A stretch of DNA of 64,000 bases from Microthrixaceae bacterium (lineage in GTDB: Bacteria; Actinomycetota; Acidimicrobiia; Acidimicrobiales; Microtrichaceae), in assembly GCA_023957995.1 (NCBI GenBank), contig JAMLGK010000001.1:248001-312000 (forward strand), read 5' to 3'. The notes beneath the pieces were generated by a model. That model worked only from the letters and a program-made list of their open reading frames with translations, was not told the origin of the DNA and did not search any database. The number at the start of each line of letters is the position of its first letter. The first letter of the stretch is position 1. A program made the translations under genes and the position numbers. Below are positions 8,707 to 16,349 of this stretch, one piece after another.

Positions 8707-8713
8707 TGCGGAC

Positions 8714-9697
8714 ATGGACGCGTGGCTGTTGGACGAATCTCCGGGCCGGTACAGGTGGGGCGAGATCGCCGATCCCGTGCCCGGGGCCGGCCAGGTGAGG
8801 ATCGAGGTCCGTGCGTCGGCACTGAACCACATGGACCTCTGGCTGACCACCGGGATGCCGAAGCCGAAGGCCTTCCCGCACATCCCGGGCAACGATGTGA
8901 CAGGGGTGGTCGAATCCGTCGGCGAGGGCGTCGAGGACTGGTCCACGGGCGACGAGGTCGTCGTGAACACCGCACTGGTCCCGGCCGAGGCCCTGTCGAT
9001 GGGTATCGACTCGGTCCTGCATCCCGATCTGCGGCTGCTCGGCGAGCAGTGCAACGGCGGTCACGCACGCTATTGCGTCGTGGATGCCCACCAACTGGTG
9101 GGCAAACCGCCGAACCGCACCTGGGCGGAGGTTGCCACCTATCCGGTAGCGCTGACCACGGCCTGGCGCCTCCTGCGAAGGGCACGCCTCTCCGCCGGCG
9201 AGGTGGTCCTCATCACCGGGATCGGCGGCGGGGTCGCGGTGGCGGCCATGTCCCTGGCCCTGCATCTCGGCGCCGAGGTGGTGGTCACCTCGCGCGATCC
9301 GCTCAAACGTGAACGGGCACTCTCCCTCGGCGCCTCGGCCGCCTTCGACAGTTCCGATGCCTTCCCGGTGTCCGCGGACATCGTGGTGGACAGCGTTGGG
9401 CCGGCGGTCTGGAAGCCCGCCATGCGGACTCTCCGGCCGGGAGGTCGGATGTGTGTCTACGGAGGAACCACCGGACCCAAGGTGGAACTGGAGCTACCCC
9501 GGCTCTTCTTCAAGCAGCTCGAGATCATCGGGGCCACCTGTGGGAGCCAGGAGGAGTTCGAGACCGCCACGGGCTTCATGGCCGACGGACTCGAGGTCGT
9601 GATCGACGAGATCCTTCCGTTGGCGGAGTACCCGCGCGCGCTGGAGCGGCTCAAGGCGGCGGACCAGTTCGGCAAGATCGTCCTCGAGCACCCCTGA
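8714..9697 (+). CDS. MDR-superfamily NAD(P)-dependent oxidoreductase (quinone oxidoreductase/alcohol dehydrogenase type)
   Basis: The 327-residue protein has a GroES-like N-domain (ALNHMDLW near residue 40, HIPGNDVTGVVESVGEGV near 60). A Rossmann domain follows with a glycine-rich turn GIGGGVAVAA near residue 177. The usual catalytic zinc cysteine near residue 40 is replaced in the LNHMD sequence, as in zinc-free quinone oxidoreductases. A cysteine (GEQCNGGHARYC) sits near the structural-zinc position. It probably reduces an enone or aldehyde using NAD(P)H. The substrate cannot be read from sequence. It appears to be monocistronic, with its own leaderless-type promoter. Confidence 0.8.
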   Translation: MDAWLLDESPGRYRWGEIADPVPGAGQVRIEVRASALNHMDLWLTTGMPKPKAFPHIPGNDVTGVVESVGEGVEDWSTGDEVVVNTALVPAEALSMGIDSVLHPDLRLLGEQCNGGHARYCVVDAHQLVGKPPNRTWAEVATYPVALTTAWRLLRRARLSAGEVVLITGIGGGVAVAAMSLALHLGAEVVVTSRDPLKRERALSLGASAAFDSSDAFPVSADIVVDSVGPAVWKPAMRTLRPGGRMCVYGGTTGPKVELELPRLFFKQLEIIGATCGSQEEFETATGFMADGLEVVIDEILPLAEYPRALERLKAADQFGKIVLEHP

Positions 9698-9713
9698 CGA
9701 GGGCGCCCGGATC

Positions 9714-9719
9714 TAGATT
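9714..9719 (+). promoter_or_regulatory. Putative -10 element for the M20 amidohydrolase
   Basis: TAGATT, six bases, then ATG at 9726; it lies in the 28-base gap after the MDR gene. Confidence 0.45.
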
Positions 9720-9725
9720 CGGCGC

Positions 9726-10880
9726 ATGAACCCGCATCCGGAACCCGCTGGCAGCACGGACCTGAAGGACAGGGCCTGCGCCGTCGTCGACGACATCGGC
9801 GACGAGCTGGTCGCGATCTCACACGACATCTGGGAACACCCCGAGTTGGGATTCGGCGAACACCACGCCCATGAGGCGCTGTGCAGCAGCCTCGAGGCAC
9901 ACGGGCTGCACACCACTCGCTCGGCCTATGGCCTCGAGACCGCATTCGAGGCCACAGCGGGCGACAGCGGGCCCGAGATCGCCGTGCTGTGCGAGTACGA
10001 CGCGCTGCCGGGAATCGGTCACGCGTGCGGGCACAACATCATCGCCGCAGCCGGTCTGGGAGCGGGAATCGCCGCGGCAGCGGTCGCCTCGGACGCCGGG
10101 GGACGGTTGCGGGTGCTCGGCACGCCGGCCGAGGAGGGCGGGGGAGGGAAGGTGTTCATGGCCCGAGAGGGTGCGCTCGATGGTCTGAGCGCTGCGATGA
10201 TGGTGCACCCCGCCGACCACGATCTGTCCCAGATGGACTGCATCGCCATCCAACAGCTGTTCGTCACCTACCACGGCCGCGCAGCACATGCGGCCGCCGC
10301 CCCCGAGCAGGGGGTGAACGCCCTGGACGCGGCGGTGCTCGGCTACATGGGAATCGCCGCGCTGCGCCAACACATAGGAGAGCGCGACCGGATCCACGGC
10401 GTGTTCACCAATGGCGGCGACAAGCCCAACATCGTCCCCGCCGAGGCGTCGATGCACTGGTACGTGCGTTCCAGGGACCTGGCATCACTGGCGGAGTTGC
10501 AGGAGAGGGTGCTGGCAGCCCTGCAGGCGGGTGCTACGGCCACTGGAGCGTCGATGACCTACGAGTGGCACGACCCTGCCTATGCCGACATGCTCACCGA
10601 TGACCGGCTGCTCGCCATGTACGCCCACAACGCGGCCCGGATCGGCAGATCGCTCGATGGCAGCGATGCCTCCCCGGTGGTGGGCAGCACCGACATGGGC
10701 AACGTGAGCCACGAGGTGCCGTCGATCCACCCCATGATCGCCGTCGCCCCACCCGGGGTCGCCATACACACCCCGGAGTTCGCGGAACACGCCCGCAGCC
10801 CGGCGGGCGATCGGGCGGTGTTGGACGGTGCCAAGGCCATGGCCTGCACCGTGATCGACGCCTGGGAGGCGTGGGGGTAA
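9726..10880 (+). CDS. M20-family metal-dependent amidohydrolase
   Basis: This 384-residue peptidase M20 protein is of the aminobenzoyl-glutamate/aminoacylase type. Metal ligands are visible in GIGHACGHN (near residue 98), the catalytic glutamate pair in GTPAEEGGGGK (near 137), and the ligand histidine in VHPADHD (near 158). The dimerisation insert has the expected FVTYHGRAAHAAAAPEQGVNA-type start near residue 180, and a C-terminal ligand histidine lies in VAPPGVAIHTPEF. It should hydrolyse an amide bond in a small N-acyl or peptide substrate in the cytoplasm. The exact substrate is not determined. The next gene starts just after its stop. Confidence 0.85.
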   Translation: MNPHPEPAGSTDLKDRACAVVDDIGDELVAISHDIWEHPELGFGEHHAHEALCSSLEAHGLHTTRSAYGLETAFEATAGDSGPEIAVLCEYDALPGIGHACGHNIIAAAGLGAGIAAAAVASDAGGRLRVLGTPAEEGGGGKVFMAREGALDGLSAAMMVHPADHDLSQMDCIAIQQLFVTYHGRAAHAAAAPEQGVNALDAAVLGYMGIAALRQHIGERDRIHGVFTNGGDKPNIVPAEASMHWYVRSRDLASLAELQERVLAALQAGATATGASMTYEWHDPAYADMLTDDRLLAMYAHNAARIGRSLDGSDASPVVGSTDMGNVSHEVPSIHPMIAVAPPGVAIHTPEFAEHARSPAGDRAVLDGAKAMACTVIDAWEAWG

Positions 10881-10906
10881 CCGCGACCTGGAGGTCCACC
10901 GGCAAT

Positions 10907-12559
10907 ATGCTCCACTGCGTGTCCGGGCAGACCCCACTCGTAGCCAACTACGTCCCCGAGGAGTTCACGCCGGACGAGCGCGACATCCTCCGCCCGTACT
11001 TCACGAATCTCGACGGGCCCGTGTTCGCGCTCGTGAACCTGCCCGAGGTGGTCAAGGGCGCCCTGTTCGCGCGCTACTCCCGGTCCTCCAAGTCGCTACG
11101 ACGCCTGTTCCTCGACGAGTTCGTCGGTGAACTGGACACCGCCGGGGATGCCACGGTGGATGCCACGATCGGCCTGGAGCGCGCAGAGGCCCTCTATGAC
11201 CGGGTGTTCTTCGAGTACGGCGATGACAGCGTGGCCCAGCTCGGAGGAGTCCACCTCGCCTGCGAGCAGGCCTCCAACATCCTCACGAAGATCCTCGAGT
11301 GGGGACGGCTCATGTCGTACCTCGAGCAGTCCACCCGCTACATCCCCTATGACGAACGGTTGGGCGGGCGCTACCGCTACCACCGCGATCCCGACATCGT
11401 GTCGTCGAAGCTCGGTGCCCGCTACGTGTCGGACATGGACCAGCTCTTCACGATCTACTCGGAGCTGGCCACCGAGATGACCGAGCACTTCAGGGGACTG
11501 CACCCCAAGGGTGAGGGCGACTCCGACTTCGTCCACCGTCAGGCGGTACGCGCCAAGGCCTTCGACGCCGTTCGCGGGATCCTGCCCGCTGCGGCCCTGT
11601 CCAACGTCGGGATCTACGGCTCGGGCCAGGCCTACGAGGCACTGCTGGTGAGGATGAGGGCATCGACGCTGCCCGAGGCCCGCCACTACTCCGAGCTGAT
11701 GCTCCACGAGCTGCGCAAGGTCGTGCCGAGCTTCCTGAAGCGGGTGGACCTGCCCGACCGCGGCGTCGCCACGTCGAACTACCTGGCCGAGAACAACGCC
11801 GCGATGGAGACCATCGCCTACGAGGTGCTCGGCGATGACAACGCCCCCACCCCCCACGGCTCGCACGTCGAGCTGGTGGATTTCGACCCCGAGGGTGAGC
11901 TCAAGGTCGTCGCAGCCATGCTCTACCCGCACACCGACCTACCCGAATCGGCGGTACTCGACCGGGTCCACTCCATGTCCACCGAGGACCGCCTCGGGGT
12001 GATGCGCGCCTACGTGGGAGATCGGACCAACCGCAGGCACCGACCCGGACGTGCGCTCGAGCGAACCGACTACCGGTTCGACGTGTTGAGTGACTACGGC
12101 GGCTTCCGCGACCTCCAACGACACCGGATGGCGACAGTCGAGTGGCAGACCCTGGGTCCGCTGCACGGATATGTCAGGCCGGCGTCGCTCTCCGAGGCCG
12201 GCGTGGCACAGCGCTTCGACGACGCGATGGAGATCTCCGGCGGACTCTGGAACCTGCTCGCCGAGCAGTTCCCGGACCGTGCGGCCTACGCGGTGTCACT
12301 CGCGCACCGCATTCGCTACACGATGCAGTTCAACGCGCGCGAGGCGATGCACATGCTCGAGCTGCGATCGTCGGTGCAGGGGCACCCCAGCTACCGGGCG
12401 GTGGCCCAGCGGATGCACCGCCTCATCGAGGAGAAGGCCGGGCACAGGGCCATCGCCGAGATGATGACCTACGTGGATCACTCGGGCGAAGCAGAACTCG
12501 AGCGGATCGGAGCAGAGCGTCGTGCCGAGGCACGGCGTGGGGCAGCTGGAGCCGAGTGA
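10907..12559 (+). CDS. Double-length ThyX-like (FAD-dependent thymidylate synthase family) protein
   Basis: This roughly 550-residue protein has two ThyX-like halves. The first half has YGDDSVAQLGGVHLACEQAS and then MSYLEQSTRYIPYD, in the place of the S-x-Q-S-x-R-Y loop. The second half has FRDLQRHRMATVEWQTLGP, in the place of the RHR-x7-S-x-R flavin/dUMP motif, where the serine and arginine are altered. Classical ThyX is about 250 residues. Long ThyX-related proteins occur in actinobacteria, but true synthase activity is unproven. I chose ATG 10907 with a GGAGG at 10890. GTG 10871 (overlapping the M20 gene) and GTG 10919 are alternatives. Confidence 0.65.
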   Translation: MLHCVSGQTPLVANYVPEEFTPDERDILRPYFTNLDGPVFALVNLPEVVKGALFARYSRSSKSLRRLFLDEFVGELDTAGDATVDATIGLERAEALYDRVFFEYGDDSVAQLGGVHLACEQASNILTKILEWGRLMSYLEQSTRYIPYDERLGGRYRYHRDPDIVSSKLGARYVSDMDQLFTIYSELATEMTEHFRGLHPKGEGDSDFVHRQAVRAKAFDAVRGILPAAALSNVGIYGSGQAYEALLVRMRASTLPEARHYSELMLHELRKVVPSFLKRVDLPDRGVATSNYLAENNAAMETIAYEVLGDDNAPTPHGSHVELVDFDPEGELKVVAAMLYPHTDLPESAVLDRVHSMSTEDRLGVMRAYVGDRTNRRHRPGRALERTDYRFDVLSDYGGFRDLQRHRMATVEWQTLGPLHGYVRPASLSEAGVAQRFDDAMEISGGLWNLLAEQFPDRAAYAVSLAHRIRYTMQFNAREAMHMLELRSSVQGHPSYRAVAQRMHRLIEEKAGHRAIAEMMTYVDHSGEAELERIGAERRAEARRGAAGAE

Positions 12560-12651
12560 CGATTTCGTAGGTGCGGGCGAATTCCGCCCCCTTCGGGAGA
12601 CCTGTTGCAATGGCCTGCCACTGGGTGAGAACCTCGCGGCGCTGCGGTGTC

Positions 12652-12758
12652 TATGATGCCCCGGTTCGGACCCCGCGGTCCGTAATCCGACAGGAGAGGA
12701 TCCGGTGGCAACGTTGCCGCCGGCCAAGACCCAAGAATGCGACGGACGTAGTGAGTGA
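12652..12758 (+). promoter_or_regulatory. Leader with -10, hairpin, strong Shine-Dalgarno and a 17-codon ORF
   Basis: TATGAT (12652-12657) is followed by a hairpin CGGACC-CCGC-GGTCCG (12667-12682). AGGAGAGG (12692-12699) lies five bases before GTG 12705. That GTG opens a 17-codon frame (VATLPPAKTQECDGRSE) ending at TGA 12756-12758. It overlaps, in the -1 frame, the GTG 12751 start of the acidic protein. The best ribosome-binding site therefore serves the short frame. Translational coupling, +1 frameshifting at the TGA, or an indel could explain this. Confidence 0.5.
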
Positions 12759-13281
12759 AGAAGACGTGGATACCGATCTGGACGAAGAGATCGACGAAGA
12801 CATCGACGAGGACATCGATGCCGACGACCTCGACGACGACATCGATCCGGACCTTCCGGAGGTGCTCGACGACGACCTGACAGCAGACGCCACCGAGACG
12901 GCCACCGATGACGACGACGAGGACGACGAGGACGAGGTTCCGCGCGCCCGGACGCGCCCCGGATCCGATGACGACGAGGACGACGACGTCAATCCCGACG
13001 ACATCGAGGCCGATCTCGACAGCATCCTGAAGGACAAGATCGCCTCCGGCGACGATGACGACGAGGACGAAGAGGACGAAGAAGAGGCGGCCCAGGCCAA
13101 GAGTGCCTCCGAGAAGGTCAACGCCAAGGCGGCCGACGAGTTCACGTGCAACACCTGCTTCCTGATCGTCCATCCCCGCCAGTTCGGCCGGCTGGGCTCA
13201 CTCAGTTGCCCTGAGGGCTACGACCCCTGCCCCTCCATCAAGAGGGTGGAGAAGGCACTCAAGCGGGCCAAGAAGGCCTGA
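12751..13281 (+). CDS. DUF4193-like acidic protein with C-terminal zinc-binding tail
   Basis: About 176 residues. The first 115 are extremely acidic and low in complexity (runs of D and E). The last 50 hold the conserved part: DEFTCNTCFLIVHPRQFG, then CPEGYDPC, giving four cysteines likely to bind zinc, and a basic end KALKRAKKA. The EFTC..CFL block matches the DUF4193 family of actinobacteria, whose function is unknown. The charge split suggests binding to RNA polymerase or other nucleic-acid machinery; this is a guess. No Shine-Dalgarno precedes GTG 12751. The upstream short frame probably drives or fuses to this gene. Confidence is high for the protein and low for its exact start. Confidence 0.75.
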   Translation: MSEEDVDTDLDEEIDEDIDEDIDADDLDDDIDPDLPEVLDDDLTADATETATDDDDEDDEDEVPRARTRPGSDDDEDDDVNPDDIEADLDSILKDKIASGDDDDEDEEDEEEAAQAKSASEKVNAKAADEFTCNTCFLIVHPRQFGRLGSLSCPEGYDPCPSIKRVEKALKRAKKA

Positions 13282-13319
13282 GGAACCGACCGACATGCAC
13301 CTGACCCCGGTGGCGACAA

Positions 13320-13871
13320 ATGCCTGACACGCGGAGCCCCGACGGGCCCGACGACGGCGCCGACACCACGCTGCTCGGCGAGATCCTCTCCCTGCCGCCG
13401 CGGCTCGCCAGCCGCACCATCGCCCAGGTCCAGGCGTCCCAACACCTGCTCTCGATGCTCGTGTGCAGCGGCCAGGCCGACCGCTCCGAGGACTCCGGTG
13501 CATCCGGGCAGGGACCCACGGCACACGACGGCGAGCGCCACGACACCGCTGAACCGGGCTCTGCTGAACCGGGCTCTGCTGAACACGGCTCTGGCGAGCC
13601 GTTGGCCGAGCCGGTCGACGTGCTGAGCATCCTCGAGGGTGCTGACGAGGACTCCGTCGAGGCGGAGCCCGAGGTCGACACGGGATCCGCCGAGAGCCCT
13701 GCGGTGGACGACCTGCCCATACCCGGCTACGACAGCCTTGCTGCATCGCAGGTCGTGCCACGTCTCACCACGCTGTCGGAGTCGGAGTTGGCCGCCATCG
13801 GCGCCTACGAAGCCGCCCACCGGGGGCGCCGGACCATCCTCAATCGCGTCACACAACTCCAGGCACAGTGA
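13320..13871 (+). CDS. Uncharacterised protein with C-terminal helical domain
   Basis: 183 residues. The N-terminus (LGEILSLPPRLASRTIAQVQ) looks like an amphipathic helix of the kind seen in lipid-droplet or membrane-surface proteins. The middle is acidic and repetitive (AEPGS repeated, from a 15-bp array). The C-terminus LPIPGYDSLAASQVVPRL, followed by LSESELAAIGAYEAAHRGRR, resembles a short helical module I have seen at the ends of several actinobacterial proteins of unknown role. The gene overlaps the GNAT gene downstream by four bases (GTGA). No function can be assigned. Confidence 0.65.
   Translation: MPDTRSPDGPDDGADTTLLGEILSLPPRLASRTIAQVQASQHLLSMLVCSGQADRSEDSGASGQGPTAHDGERHDTAEPGSAEPGSAEHGSGEPLAEPVDVLSILEGADEDSVEAEPEVDTGSAESPAVDDLPIPGYDSLAASQVVPRLTTLSESELAAIGAYEAAHRGRRTILNRVTQLQAQ
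13548..13592 (+). repeat. 15-bp in-frame tandem repeat, 3 units
   Basis: Two exact units GCTGAACCGGGCTCT and one variant (GCTGAACACGGCTCT) encode AEPGS/AEPGS/AEHGS in the linker of the uncharacterised protein. Confidence 0.85.
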
Positions 13872-14455
13872 CCCCCGAAGGGCCGCAGCTCGCTCCGGGT
13901 GCGGCCATGTCGGTGCGTACGAGGCCGGCCACCGAGGACGATGTGGCGGACCTGACCCGCATGCACCTGGCCGCCATGGCCGAAACGCTGGACTCCAAGG
14001 GCGGACCCAACCTCGTGGCGACCGTGGGTCGCGGACCGCAGGACCGGACGCGCTCGTCGTTCCGCGAAGAGCTCCGAGAACCGACCTCGGAGGTGATCGT
14101 GGCATCCCTCGCCCCCGGCGAGGAGACGACAGGGGAGTCCTCCCGATCCGCAGAGGTCGTCCTGGGCTACGGCGTGCTTAGGTACCCCGGCCCGGAAGCC
14201 GTCGGGGACGAGGCGCCGGTCGCGGTGATCCGCGAGCTGTGGGTGGATCCACGCGCCAGGCGGATCGGCATGGGAACAGCGCTGCTGGAACGCGCATGTG
14301 ACGCCGCGCTGGAACACGGTTGCGGCGGCGTGGACTCCCTCGCCCTACCGGGGGACCGCGCCACCAAGAACTTCTTCGAGAACCACTCGATGGTCGCCCG
14401 GGCGATCGTGGTTCACCGCGGACTGCTCCCCGCCGACGATCGCAGCGGGGACTGA
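13868..14455 (+). CDS. GNAT-family N-acetyltransferase
   Basis: This 195-residue acetyl-CoA-dependent transferase has an N-terminal TRPATEDDVADLTRMHLAAM. The beta-strand AVIRELWVDPRARRIGMGTALL near residue 118 contains the R-x-x-G-x-G/A acetyl-CoA loop (RRIGMG), and the helix ERACDAALEHGCGGVD follows. The late segment TKNFFENHSMVAR fits the GNAT motif B end. The substrate is unknown. It begins on GTG 13868 overlapping the previous stop, and is followed by a Nudix gene three bases after its own stop, so the three genes form one unit. Confidence 0.8.
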   Translation: MTPEGPQLAPGAAMSVRTRPATEDDVADLTRMHLAAMAETLDSKGGPNLVATVGRGPQDRTRSSFREELREPTSEVIVASLAPGEETTGESSRSAEVVLGYGVLRYPGPEAVGDEAPVAVIRELWVDPRARRIGMGTALLERACDAALEHGCGGVDSLALPGDRATKNFFENHSMVARAIVVHRGLLPADDRSGD

Positions 14456-14457
14456 GG

Positions 14458-14883
14458 GTGGCCCGACCCCCTACGGGAGAACTCCGACCCGCGCTGTGTG
14501 TGGCCGCGGTGGCCACCAGGACCAACGAACTGCTCATGGTTCGCAGGGCGACCGACCCGGGAAAGGGCAGATGGGCCCTCCCGGGTGGACGCGTCGAACA
14601 CGGTGAAACCGTGGCCGAGGCCACCCTGAGGGAGTTGGAGGAGGAGACCGGCCTCGTCGGCCTCTGTGGGCCGCTCATCGGCTGGACCGAGGTCCTCGAC
14701 GGCGAACACCACTTCGTGATCCTGGATTTCGGGGTCACGATCCTCGAGGACGGTCAACCCCGGGCGGGCGACGATGCCGCCGAGGCCGAGTGGGTTCCGG
14801 TCTGGACCGTGCCCGAACTCGACCTCGTCGACGGACTGGCCGAGTTCCTGTCGGAACACGGCATCATCGAGACGATCGCCTGA
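14458..14883 (+). CDS. Nudix hydrolase
   Basis: 141 residues. The full Nudix box is present: GGRVEHGETVAEATLREL continuing into EEETGL (residues about 43-66), with all the glycine, glutamate and arginine positions filled. It hydrolyses a nucleoside diphosphate linked to some moiety X. The early RPALCVAAVATRTNELLMVRR is typical of MutT/ADP-ribose-type members. The GTG start at 14458 follows the GNAT stop (TGAGGGTG), indicating coupling. The substrate is not determined. Confidence 0.88.
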   Translation: MARPPTGELRPALCVAAVATRTNELLMVRRATDPGKGRWALPGGRVEHGETVAEATLRELEEETGLVGLCGPLIGWTEVLDGEHHFVILDFGVTILEDGQPRAGDDAAEAEWVPVWTVPELDLVDGLAEFLSEHGIIETIA

Positions 14884-14925
14884 TACCGCCGGGATGACGC
14901 GGATGGACCGCGCCGGCGTCGGGCC

Positions 14926-15702
14926 CTAGCGGCCCTTCCACTCCGGCTTGCGCTTCTCCGCGAATGCGGTGAGGCCCTCGGAGAAGTCCTCGGTGGCGAA
15001 CATCTTCATGATGCCGTCACCGGAGAGCTTCCAACCCACCTCGTCGGGTTCGTCGGTCGCCTCGATCATGATCTTGCGGCTCTCGGCCACCGCGAGGGGG
15101 GCGTTCTCGCAGATCTCCGCAGCCAGTTGCTTGGCCACCTCGAGTGCCTCACCCTCCTCGGCCAGACGATTCACCAACCCGAAGTGGTAGGCACGCTCCG
15201 CGGGGAACTCCAGGGACCCCGTGAGTGCCAGCTCCATGGCGATGTTGCGGGGGATCTTGCGCGGGAGCCGGAACAGCCCACCTGCTGCGGCGACCAGGTT
15301 GCGCTTCACCTCGGGAATGCCGAACTTCGCCGTACGCGAAGCCACGACCATGTCGGAGGCCAGCACCAGCTCGGTTCCGCCTGCGAGTGCCGGACCATCC
15401 ACAGCAGCGATGATCGGAGTGCTCCGCTCCCTGGTCACGAACCCGCCGAAGCCGCCGCGCTCGGTCTGCATCCCGCCCGGATCGGTACTCATCTGCTTGA
15501 GATCCGCCCCCGCACAGAAGATGTAGCCCTTCTCGGTCTTCGCACCGGTGAGGATGCCCACCCAGACCTCGGGATCGTCCTCGATCTGGTCGATCGCCGA
15601 TTCGATCCCCTGCGCCACGTCGGAGTTCACCGCGTTGCGCGCATCCGGTCGGTTGATTGTGATCACACCGACATTGCCCTGTTTCTCGTAATCAACGGTC
15701 AT
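14926..15702 (-). CDS. Enoyl-CoA hydratase/isomerase (crotonase family)
   Basis: 258 residues with the crotonase oxyanion-hole segments: FCAGADLKQM (near residue 67) and AAVDGPALAGGTELVLASD (near 108). Acidic residues follow in the FGIPEVKRNL region. It adds water to, or isomerises, an enoyl-CoA. The FGGFVTRERSTP segment suggests a member acting on fatty or aromatic acyl-CoA. It stands alone between the Nudix gene and a divergent HAD gene. A TAGATT sits six bases before its ATG. Confidence 0.9.
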   Translation of the reverse strand: MTVDYEKQGNVGVITINRPDARNAVNSDVAQGIESAIDQIEDDPEVWVGILTGAKTEKGYIFCAGADLKQMSTDPGGMQTERGGFGGFVTRERSTPIIAAVDGPALAGGTELVLASDMVVASRTAKFGIPEVKRNLVAAAGGLFRLPRKIPRNIAMELALTGSLEFPAERAYHFGLVNRLAEEGEALEVAKQLAAEICENAPLAVAESRKIMIEATDEPDEVGWKLSGDGIMKMFATEDFSEGLTAFAEKRKPEWKGR

Positions 15703-15708
15703 CTTCGC

Positions 15709-15714
15709 AATCTA
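15709..15714 (-). promoter_or_regulatory. Putative -10 element for the crotonase gene
   Basis: On the minus strand TAGATT is followed by GCGAAG and the ATG at 15702. Confidence 0.45.
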
Positions 15715-15770
15715 GGCAGCCTTGACCGGCCGGTCTAGTTGGACCTCGCGGAGGCCCCCGGCAGAAGCAC

Positions 15771-15776
15771 TAGCGT
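15771..15776 (+). promoter_or_regulatory. Putative -10 element for the HAD phosphatase
   Basis: TAGCGT, six bases, ATG at 15783. It is the divergent partner of the crotonase promoter 57 bases away. Confidence 0.45.
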
Positions 15777-15782
15777 CGCGGG

Positions 15783-16349
15783 ATGCCGACCCAGCGCGTA
15801 CCCGAGCTCGTCGTGTTCGATTTCGACGGAACCCTCGTGGATTCCGATGAGGCCCTGCTCGTGCCGTTCGATCAGATGGGCATCGACCGCTCCGATGTGG
15901 TGATGGGCTCGGCGGTCGCCGAGGAGTGCGAACGGCTCGGGATCTCGATGCAGGCCTACGTGGATGCCTACGACACCGAGATCGTGCAGCCCTACGTGGG
16001 AGTACCAGAGCTGCTCACGTCGCTTCCCCGCTGGGCTGTGCTGTCCAACAAGCATCCCGATTCGGCGATAGCCGAACTGGTCCGGCTCCAGTGGCAACCG
16101 GAGGCGCTCATGTGTGCCGACGCGTTCGGATGGGCACACAAGTCGCTGGTTCCGATGCTCGAGGCGTTGGCGCTGACGCCCCGCGACGTGGTGATGGTGG
16201 GTGACAGCGCCGGTGACCTGCGCTGCGCCACCGAGGTGGGGTGCAGGTTCATCTGGGCGGGCTGGAACGCCCGTGTCGCCGCGGCATCTCCGACCGGAGA
16301 GGTCGCCGGAACTCCAGGCGAGCTGTTGTCAGCTCTCGGCTTCGCCTGA
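15783..16349 (+). CDS. HAD-superfamily phosphatase (phosphoglycolate phosphatase-like)
   Basis: 188 residues with all HAD motifs. Motif I is VFDFDGTLVDSD (nucleophile Asp13 or so). Motif II is in AVLSNKHPDS (the lysine is part of this loop or the following helix), and motif IV is VMVGDSAGDLR near residue 139. The cap insert is short, as in subfamily IA members such as Gph/PpaX. It should remove phosphate from a small phosphorylated metabolite. The last 21 bases overlap the end of the opposite-strand gene. Confidence 0.85.
   Translation: MPTQRVPELVVFDFDGTLVDSDEALLVPFDQMGIDRSDVVMGSAVAEECERLGISMQAYVDAYDTEIVQPYVGVPELLTSLPRWAVLSNKHPDSAIAELVRLQWQPEALMCADAFGWAHKSLVPMLEALALTPRDVVMVGDSAGDLRCATEVGCRFIWAGWNARVAAASPTGEVAGTPGELLSALGFA

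Noticed and set aside
12571..12750. N-terminal extension of the acidic DUF4193-like protein from GTG 12571
   Set aside because: The residues are basic, Cys/Arg-rich and unlike the family; a -10, a hairpin and a ribosome site lie inside this stretch.
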